From Alloalcanivorax marinus (lineage in GTDB: Bacteria > Pseudomonadota > Gammaproteobacteria > Pseudomonadales > Alcanivoracaceae), in the NCBI RefSeq assembly GCF_016906305.1, contig NZ_JADDOL010000001.1, positions 248,001 to 312,000 on the forward strand: a DNA stretch of 64,000 bases, written 5' to 3'. The notes below the pieces were generated by a model that made no database searches, had not been told where the DNA came from, and saw nothing but the letters and a program-made list of their open reading frames with translations. The translations under genes were made by a program, and so were the position numbers. Below, piece by piece: positions 58,734 through 64,000 of this stretch (position 1 is the first letter of the stretch; each line of letters begins with the position of its first letter).

Positions 58734-59603
58734 ATGGCTGCTCCTCAGGTAACCGCCGCCGACCGGCTCGGCTTCACATTGTTTCTGGCCCTGGCCGTGC
58801 ACGGCGTGGTGCTGTTTGGTGTCAGTTTCGCGCCGGAGAAGCCGCGCGCGGCGCCCAACAGCCTGGAGGTGACCCTGGCCTCGCACCGGGCCGACCAGGA
58901 ACCGGAAGAGGCCGACTTCATCGCCCAGGCCAACCAGGCCGGCGCCGGCGACCAGGCGGAGAAGCGCGAGCTGACCACCACCGAAACCGCGCCGTTCAGC
59001 GACCCGGACACCGACACCGTGCAGCTTCAGGCGCCGTCCGCCCGGGAGCCGCGCCCGGTCACCCGCCAGAAGATCATCGTTACCCGGGCGCGCAGTGACC
59101 GACCCGAAGAGAGCGAACAGAGCGACCGCCAGGAAAAAACGCCACGCCAGAAAGCCGAGCGGGACAATATGGACGAGCTGAGCCGGGAGATCGCCAGCCT
59201 GCAGGCCCGTCTCGACCAGCAGAAGCAGGCCTACGCCAAGCGTCCCCGGATCCGGCGCCTCACCTCGGTGTCCGCCAAGGCCCATTATGAGGCCGCCTAC
59301 ATCGACGCCTTCCGCCGCAAGGTGGAAGCCGCCGGCACCCGTCACTTTCCGCGTCAGGCGCTGGAGAACAATACCTTTGGCGGGGTGCGGTTGATGGTGG
59401 CGCTGCGCCGCAACGGCGACATCGAGGAAGTGAAGGTGCTGGCGTCCTCCGGCCACGGCTTCCTGGACCAGGCGGCGATCCAGAGTGTACGGCTGGCGGC
59501 GCCGTTCGAGCCGTTCACCGGCGAGATGCGCGAGCGCATGGACGTGCTGGAGATCATTCGCACCTGGCGCTTCGACGCCGGGCGCCGGGTGTCGTCCCAA
59601 TAG
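58734..59603 (+). CDS. tonB: TonB-family protein
   Basis: An energy-transducing periplasmic protein of about 289 residues anchored by one N-terminal helix (RLGFTLFLALAVHGVVLFGV). A charged, disordered linker follows, with a coiled-coil segment at about 155-190 (MDELSREIASLQARLDQQKQ), and the C-terminal TonB domain has FGGVRLMVALRRNGDIEEVK and VLEIIRTWRF. It corresponds to the TonB gene between gshB and yqgE in Pseudomonas (TonB3), linked there to twitching motility. The start is uncertain: ATG 58734 or GTG 58683; I chose the ATG because the membrane helix then begins near residue 10. Confidence 0.87.
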   Translation: MAAPQVTAADRLGFTLFLALAVHGVVLFGVSFAPEKPRAAPNSLEVTLASHRADQEPEEADFIAQANQAGAGDQAEKRELTTTETAPFSDPDTDTVQLQAPSAREPRPVTRQKIIVTRARSDRPEESEQSDRQEKTPRQKAERDNMDELSREIASLQARLDQQKQAYAKRPRIRRLTSVSAKAHYEAAYIDAFRRKVEAAGTRHFPRQALENNTFGGVRLMVALRRNGDIEEVKVLASSGHGFLDQAAIQSVRLAAPFEPFTGEMRERMDVLEIIRTWRFDAGRRVSSQ

Positions 59604-59658
59604 CGCCGGCGGCGCTTGTTCCCTTGCCCTCGCCGGGGCCGCGCCGGATACTGTGGCC

Positions 59659-60222
59659 ATGGACAACGCCAGCCTCAAACATCAGCTTCTGATCGCCATG
59701 CCGCAGATGGACGATCCCAACTTCGAACACACCGTCACCTACGTGGTGGAGCACGGTGACGAAGGGGCCATGGGATTGACGCTCAACCGTCCGGTATCGC
59801 TGAGCCTCAACGACATCCTGGCGGACATGGACATCGAGGTGGAAGTGCCGCCCTCCGAACACCACCAGGTGGTGGCCGGCGGCCCCATTCAGCAGGACTC
59901 CGGCTTCGTGCTGCACCGCAGCACGCCGCGGCTGTGGGATTCCAGTATCCAGCTGGCCGATGGCCTGTGCCTGACCACCTCCCGGGACATCATGGAAGCC
60001 ATCGCCCTGGGCGAGGGGCCGGCGGCCACCCTGGTGTGCCTCGGTTATGCCGGTTGGGATCGGGGGCAGCTGGAACAGGAACTGGCCGAGAACGTCTGGC
60101 TGAGCGCCGCCAGTTCCCCGGAGCTGGTCCTGGACACGCCCTTCAACCAACGCTGGCAGGCCGCCGCCGCCGGGCTCGGCGTGGACATCAGCCTGATCGC
60201 TACCCAGGTGGGCCACGGTTGA
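59659..60222 (+). CDS. yqgE: UPF0301/AlgH family protein YqgE
   Basis: A conserved cytoplasmic protein of 187 residues, also called AlgH. The family blocks are [55 protein letters not shown] and [20 protein letters not shown]. The molecular role is not established; it is almost always next to ruvX, as here, and its stop overlaps the ruvX start as TTGA. ATG 59659 gives the usual length. Confidence 0.95.
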   Translation: MDNASLKHQLLIAMPQMDDPNFEHTVTYVVEHGDEGAMGLTLNRPVSLSLNDILADMDIEVEVPPSEHHQVVAGGPIQQDSGFVLHRSTPRLWDSSIQLADGLCLTTSRDIMEAIALGEGPAATLVCLGYAGWDRGQLEQELAENVWLSAASSPELVLDTPFNQRWQAAAAGLGVDISLIATQVGHG

Positions 60223-60626
60223 TCCTGCTGGCCTTCGACTACGGCACCAAGAAGATCGGCCTGGCCACCGGCAATGATCTGATTGGCACCGCCTCACCCC
60301 TGCTGCCCCTGCCCAGCCATAACGGCCAGCCGGATTGGGACCGGGTGGCGGCGCTGCTCGACGAGTGGCGCCCGGATACCCTGGCGGTGGGCCTGCCGCT
60401 CAATATGGACGGCACCGAAAGCCCCTCCAGCGCCCGCGCGCGCAAGTTCGCCCGGCGCTTGCACGGTCGCTTCGGTCTGCCGGTGGTGATGGTGGATGAG
60501 CGCCTTTCCACCCGGGAAGCCCGCGAACGGACTGGCCAGCGCGGCCCGGACCCGAAAGTGGACTCCATGGCCGCGGTGGTGATCGCCGAAGGGCTGCTGA
60601 ACGGCGCCGAGCCGATCCTTCCCTGA
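60219..60626 (+). CDS. ruvX: Holliday junction resolvase-like protein RuvX/YqgF
   Basis: An RNase H-fold nuclease of 135 residues, the usual size, implicated in processing of pre-16S rRNA ends. The acidic site starts with [18 protein letters not shown], then [14 protein letters not shown] and [13 protein letters not shown], with the last acid in [14 protein letters not shown]. The start is TTG at 60219, overlapping the yqgE stop; no ATG fits, and the codon falls exactly where RuvX proteins begin. Confidence 0.94.
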   Translation: MILLAFDYGTKKIGLATGNDLIGTASPLLPLPSHNGQPDWDRVAALLDEWRPDTLAVGLPLNMDGTESPSSARARKFARRLHGRFGLPVVMVDERLSTREARERTGQRGPDPKVDSMAAVVIAEGLLNGAEPILP

Positions 60627-60646
60627 CGAGCGCTCGGTTCAAGGCA

Positions 60647-60675
60647 CGCCGCCGCCGCTGAGGGCGTCGGCGGCG
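60647..60675. terminator. Candidate bidirectional hairpin between ruvX and the DUF2780 gene
   Basis: Twelve-base arms (60647-60658 with 60664-60675, one mismatch) made of CGCCGCCG and CGGCGGCG form a GC-only stem between two convergent genes. No T-run is present, so termination strength is doubtful. Confidence 0.45.
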
Positions 60676-60681
60676 TCAGGC

Positions 60682-61263
60682 TCAGGTGGCCGGGGCCCAG
60701 AGGTTCTGGAGGGTGCCGATCACCGAACCGGCCACGCCCTGGTTGCCCAGGAATTGAGTGATGATCGGCGTGAACTGGCCGATCATTTCCGGGCTCAGGC
60801 CGAGGGCGCTGAACGCCTGCTGCACGCCGGCCAGGGTCTTCACATTGCCGAGCACGCCGCTCAGCAGGCCGCCGCCGTTGCTGTTGCCGGTGCCGCCGAG
60901 CAGGGTGCCGAGGCCGGAGACCTGGTCGGTGACGCCGCTGAACTGATCGCCGGACAGCTGGCTTTTGGCCAGGGAGAACAGCGCGGCGGTGCCGCCGGCG
61001 GCCTGTTCGGTGGACACGCCGAGCTGGCTGGACAGGTCGTTGACCAGGGTGGCGGTGTCGCCGGCCAGCCGGGCGCCGTCCACGGTGGCCTGGGAGCGGT
61101 TGGTGGCGTCGGTGGCTTTTTTCTGAGCCTGATCCACCGCCTTGTTGGCGGAGTCCATGGCGCCTTTAAGGTCAAACGCCTGAACCGGTTGCGCGAACGC
61201 GGCCACCAGGGCCACCGCCGCCATGCTTTTGGTCAAAGCCAGTCTCTTGGTCAAGAGTGTCAT
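60682..61263 (-). CDS. DUF2780-family (VcgC/VcgE-like) exported protein
   Basis: A probably periplasmic protein of 193 residues with a signal peptide (MTLLTKRLALTKSMAAVALV, cut near VQAFDLKG). A charged coiled-coil-like segment (MDSANKAVDQAQKKATDATN) is followed by the DUF2780 domain: LVNDLSSQLGVSTEQAAGGT, ALFSLAKSQLSGDQFSGVTD and LGLSPEMIGQFTPIITQFLG. The domain has no known function. I chose ATG 61263, with AGGA eight to nine bases upstream; other upstream ATGs only add non-signal residues. It is transcribed alone and is divergent from pyrR. Confidence 0.82.
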   Translation of the reverse strand: MTLLTKRLALTKSMAAVALVAAFAQPVQAFDLKGAMDSANKAVDQAQKKATDATNRSQATVDGARLAGDTATLVNDLSSQLGVSTEQAAGGTAALFSLAKSQLSGDQFSGVTDQVSGLGTLLGGTGNSNGGGLLSGVLGNVKTLAGVQQAFSALGLSPEMIGQFTPIITQFLGNQGVAGSVIGTLQNLWAPAT

Positions 61264-61451
61264 CCTAATTCCTGTTTCCATATCCATGTTGATGAACCGC
61301 CACCCTAACGCCGGCGCGGCGCCGGTGACTGTGGCGCGAGTGTAAACCAAGACGGGCGCCGGCAGCTGGGTGCGGCTCGCAAAAGACGCACGGTGTGCCG
61401 GCGATCTGCTACTCTACGCCGGTTCGAACCATCCATCTTCAGGAGACACCC

Positions 61452-61967
61452 TTGCGCTGGAACGAAGCGGAGATCGAGGCGCGCCTGACCGCCATGGCGG
61501 AGCGGGTCGCGGCAGACTATGGCGAGGCGCCGCCGGCGCTGGTGGGCATTCAGTCCGGCGGCGCCTGGGTGGCCGAGGCGCTCAATGCCCGGCTGGCCAC
61601 CGCTGCGCCCCTGGGCTCCCTGGACGTGAGTTTCTACCGGGACGACTTCGACACCCGCGGGCTGAAACGCACGGTGAAACCGTCGGATCTGCCGTTCGAG
61701 GTGGACGGGGCCCACCTGCTGCTGGTGGACGACGTGCTGATGACCGGCCGCACCATCCGCGCCGCCATGAATGAACTGTTCGATTACGGCCGGCCGGCCT
61801 CGATCCGGCTGGCGGTGCTGTTCGACATCGGACACCGGGAATTGCCAATTCGTCCCGATATTTGCGGGGAAACTTTGGCATTGCCGCCCCATCAGCGGGT
61901 AGAATTACGCGGGCCCGCGCCCCTGGTCGCGGAGGTGATTGAGATCCCCGTAAAGGCTGACGAATGA
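61452..61967 (+). CDS. pyrR: Bifunctional pyr regulator / uracil phosphoribosyltransferase PyrR
   Basis: A PRTase-fold protein of 171 residues. The PRPP-binding motif is [20 protein letters not shown], and [17 protein letters not shown] and [20 protein letters not shown] are further family blocks. In Pseudomonas PyrR sits at the head of pyrR-pyrB-pyrC'. The start is TTG 61452 with an ideal AGGAG six bases upstream, consistent with other PyrR starts. The stop overlaps pyrB as ATGA. The 188-base gap upstream (61264-61451), shared with the divergent DUF2780 gene, contains no gene; I did not find a PyrR-type attenuator hairpin in it. Confidence 0.93.
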   Translation: MRWNEAEIEARLTAMAERVAADYGEAPPALVGIQSGGAWVAEALNARLATAAPLGSLDVSFYRDDFDTRGLKRTVKPSDLPFEVDGAHLLLVDDVLMTGRTIRAAMNELFDYGRPASIRLAVLFDIGHRELPIRPDICGETLALPPHQRVELRGPAPLVAEVIEIPVKADE

Positions 61968-62980
61968 CGCTTGCGCCGCCGCCCTCCTCCCGCGTGCAGC
62001 TCACCGATGACGGAAAGCTGCGACACTTTCTTTCCGTCGAACATCTCTCCCGTTCCCTGCTGGAAGACATCCTGGACACCGCCGCCAGTTTCGTCGACGT
62101 GGGCGGGCGCGCCATCAAGAAGGTGCCCCTGCTGCGCGGCAAAACGGTGGTGAACCTGTTCTTCGAATCCAGCACGCGCACGCGCAGCACCTTCGAGTTG
62201 GCCGCCAAGCGGCTCAGCGCCGACGTGCTCAACCTGGACATCGCCAAGTCCGCGACCAGCAAGGGCGAGACCCTGCTGGACACCCTGCGCAATCTGGAAG
62301 CGATGGCCGCCGACATGTTCGTGGTGCGCCACCAGGACTCCGGAGCGCCGTTCTTCATCGCCAACGAGGTGACCCCCGGCGTGGCGGTGATCAACGCCGG
62401 CGATGGGCGCCACGCCCACCCCACCCAGGCGATGCTGGATATGTACACCATCCGCCACTACAAAGGCGGCTTCGCCGGCCTGCGGGTGGCGATCGTCGGT
62501 GATGTGCTGCATTCCCGGGTGGCCCGCTCCCAGGTGCACGCGCTCAATATCCTGGGCGCCGAGGAAGTGCGCCTGATCGGTCCGCGCACCCTGCTGCCGG
62601 TGGCCGCCGCCGAGAGCCTGGGCGTCACCGTCTGCCACGACATGACCCAGGGACTGAAGGACGTGGACGTGGTGATCATGCTGCGCCTGCAGAAGGAACG
62701 CATGGACTCCGCCTTCCTGCCCAGTGAGGCGGAATTCTTCCGCCTGTACGGCCTCAACAACGAAAAACTGCGCCACGCCAAGCCGGACGCCATCGTCATG
62801 CACCCGGGGCCGATCAACCGGGGCGTGGAAATCGCCTCCGAGGTGGCCGACGGCCCGCGCTCGGTGATTCTCAACCAGGTGACCTTCGGCATCGCGGTGC
62901 GCATGGCGGTGATGTCGATGGCGATCAGCGGCCAGGAAAGCAGCCAGAACCCGGAGCAGGGAGACCAGCATGGCCGCTAA
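61964..62980 (+). CDS. pyrB: Aspartate carbamoyltransferase catalytic subunit
   Basis: The committed step of pyrimidine synthesis; 338 residues, matching the longer Pseudomonas-type enzyme with an extended N-terminus. The carbamoyl-phosphate motif is [19 protein letters not shown], followed by [36 protein letters not shown] and [14 protein letters not shown]. No pyrI gene is present; in this type PyrB assembles with the inactive PyrC', encoded next with an 11-base overlap. Confidence 0.97.
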   Translation: MTLAPPPSSRVQLTDDGKLRHFLSVEHLSRSLLEDILDTAASFVDVGGRAIKKVPLLRGKTVVNLFFESSTRTRSTFELAAKRLSADVLNLDIAKSATSKGETLLDTLRNLEAMAADMFVVRHQDSGAPFFIANEVTPGVAVINAGDGRHAHPTQAMLDMYTIRHYKGGFAGLRVAIVGDVLHSRVARSQVHALNILGAEEVRLIGPRTLLPVAAAESLGVTVCHDMTQGLKDVDVVIMLRLQKERMDSAFLPSEAEFFRLYGLNNEKLRHAKPDAIVMHPGPINRGVEIASEVADGPRSVILNQVTFGIAVRMAVMSMAISGQESSQNPEQGDQHGR

Positions 62981-64000
62981 GGCGCATCTGTTGATTCGCA
63001 AGGGCCGGGTGATCGATCCGGCCTCCGGCCGCGACGAGGTGGCCGACCTGCTGGTGGAGGACGGCCGTCTGGTGCGCATCGGCGCCAGCCTGGACGCCCC
63101 CGGCGCGGACATCGTCGACGCCGACGGCCAATGGGTGATCCCCGGCCTGGTGGACGCCTGCGTGCATTTGTCGCTGCCGGACAGCGGCCGCGCCGGCGAC
63201 GTCACTTCGGAAACCCGCGCCGCCGCCGCCGGCGGCATCACCCACCTGGCGGCGCAGCCGGACTGCGGGCCGGTGGACTCCACCGCGGTGGTGCGGCTGA
63301 TCCGCGAACAGGCTGGCCAGGCGGGCTTTGCCCGGGTGCTGCCGGTGGCCGCCCTGACCCAGGATCTGGATGGCGTGCAGCTGGCGGAAATGGCCACCCT
63401 GGCCCGCGCCGGCTGCATCGCCGTGGGCCAGGCCGGTGCGCCGGTGGCGGACGCCCTGGTGCTCAAGCGGGGCCTGGAATACGCCGCCACCTTCGACCTG
63501 CCGGTGATGTTCCGGCCCCAGGACGCGGCCCTGGCCGCCGGCGGCTGTGCCCACGAAGGGCCCGTGGCCACCCGGCTGGGGCTGCCCGGCATTCCGGCGG
63601 TGGCGGAGTCCGTGGAGCTGGCCCGGGACCTGCTGCTGGTGGAGGCCACCGGCGTGCGTGCCCACTTCCAGCAGATCTCCAGCCGCGAATCCCTGCCTCT
63701 GCTGCGCGCCGCCAAGGCTCGCGGGCTGCCGGTGACCGCCGATGTGAGCGTTCACCATCTGCTGCTGGACGAATCCGCCCTGGAAGGCTTCAACAGCCAC
63801 TGCCACGTAATCCCGCCCCTGCGCGGGGCCGCCGATCGGGAAGCCCTGCTGGCGGCGGTGGCGGATGGCACCATCGACGCGGTGTGCTCCCAGCACCAGC
63901 CCGCCGGCTCGTTCAGCAAGACCGCCCCGTTCCCGGCCACCCGGCCGGGCATCTCCGGCCTGGACACCCTGCTGCCGCTGATGCTCAAGCTGGTGGACGA
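62970..64000 (+). CDS. pyrC': Dihydroorotase-like protein PyrC' (inactive type), partial at window end
   Basis: The open frame from ATG 62970 runs off the window (343 complete codons seen of about 425). It is an amidohydrolase-fold protein that begins [20 protein letters not shown]. The metal-binding HxH of active dihydroorotase is lost: the usual DxHVHLR reads [11 protein letters not shown] (His to Cys, Arg to Ser). The later DHAP motif is [11 protein letters not shown], so the catalytic Asp is missing too. Such non-catalytic PyrC' proteins are structural partners of PyrB in Pseudomonas aspartate transcarbamoylase. An active pyrC must exist elsewhere. Confidence 0.93.
   Translation, partial: MAAKAHLLIRKGRVIDPASGRDEVADLLVEDGRLVRIGASLDAPGADIVDADGQWVIPGLVDACVHLSLPDSGRAGDVTSETRAAAAGGITHLAAQPDCGPVDSTAVVRLIREQAGQAGFARVLPVAALTQDLDGVQLAEMATLARAGCIAVGQAGAPVADALVLKRGLEYAATFDLPVMFRPQDAALAAGGCAHEGPVATRLGLPGIPAVAESVELARDLLLVEATGVRAHFQQISSRESLPLLRAAKARGLPVTADVSVHHLLLDESALEGFNSHCHVIPPLRGAADREALLAAVADGTIDAVCSQHQPAGSFSKTAPFPATRPGISGLDTLLPLMLKLVD

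Noticed and set aside
61892-63896. Long minus-strand frames across pyrB and pyrC'
   Set aside because: They are shadows of pyrB and the partial pyrC', which carry the family motifs.

Overview
The window is high-GC, densely coded chromosome from a gammaproteobacterium of the Pseudomonas/Alcanivorax type. Three pieces of gene order support this: pilGHIJK-chpABC with gshB, tonB, yqgE, ruvX and pyrR-pyrB-pyrC' (as around PA0401-PA0415 of P. aeruginosa); ggt, coaD, GMC oxidoreductase, Tat protein, coniferyl aldehyde dehydrogenase and TetR (as around PA0361-PA0367); and a D-2-hydroxyglutarate dehydrogenase divergent from serA. An Alcanivorax or Alloalcanivorax is my best guess, from gene content only. 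I saw no rRNA, tRNA, CRISPR array, phage or insertion sequence.

Layout. 1-259: start of an H-NS family gene cut by the window edge. 346-1655: plsC-like and gmhB. 1713-4684: leftward genes for an SDR enzyme, a GntR regulator, a polysaccharide-deacetylase/PuuE-like hydrolase and an NTF2-fold protein. 4962-9539: a divergent HAAT (Liv-type) ABC importer whose second permease and both ATPases are fused in one protein. 9520-12581: glyS and glyQ. 12697-14810: tag, a class I glutamine amidotransferase and a hexapeptide acetyltransferase. 14903-17986: TetR, an LplT-like MFS/PlsC fusion and a retropepsin-like protein. 18047-21468: FAH-family hydrolase, D-2-hydroxyglutarate dehydrogenase and serA. 21574-27070: lipoprotein cluster (COG3014, YcfL, LpoB, CsgG-like) and a Kef-type antiporter. 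27167-36902: SRPBCC protein, ggt, coaD, then an alcohol/aldehyde oxidation module with its TetR regulator, a membrane protein and a YheT-like hydrolase. 37012-38293: rsmE and gloA. 38443-40086: an AT-richer RecG-like/AlbA_2 ATPase gene broken by one in-frame TAG. 40125-43155: SPFH protein, NfeD-like partner, slyD and a CDF transporter. 43109-45144: LpxL-type acyltransferase and metallo-beta-lactamase-fold hydrolase, joined by stop/start overlap to the chp genes. 45141-57390: the complete Pil-Chp chemosensory operon for twitching motility and surface sensing. 57704-64000: gshB, tonB-like, yqgE, ruvX, a DUF2780 protein and the pyrimidine genes pyrR, pyrB and an inactive pyrC' that runs off the end.

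How the parts work together. The Chp operon is the main system: PilJ receptor, PilI and ChpC CheW adaptors, PilK/ChpB methylation enzymes, the 2120-residue ChpA kinase with many Hpt domains, and the PilG/PilH response regulators. SerA and D-2-hydroxyglutarate dehydrogenase form a likely redox couple. Many genes overlap by ATGA, TTGA or GTGA, showing tight operons. A family of REP-like palindromes sits in three intergenic gaps. The most unusual items are the LivM-LivG-LivF triple fusion with an eroded first ABC signature, the amber-interrupted RecG-like gene in a transferred patch, an alanine-substituted Hpt module in ChpA, and the REP family.
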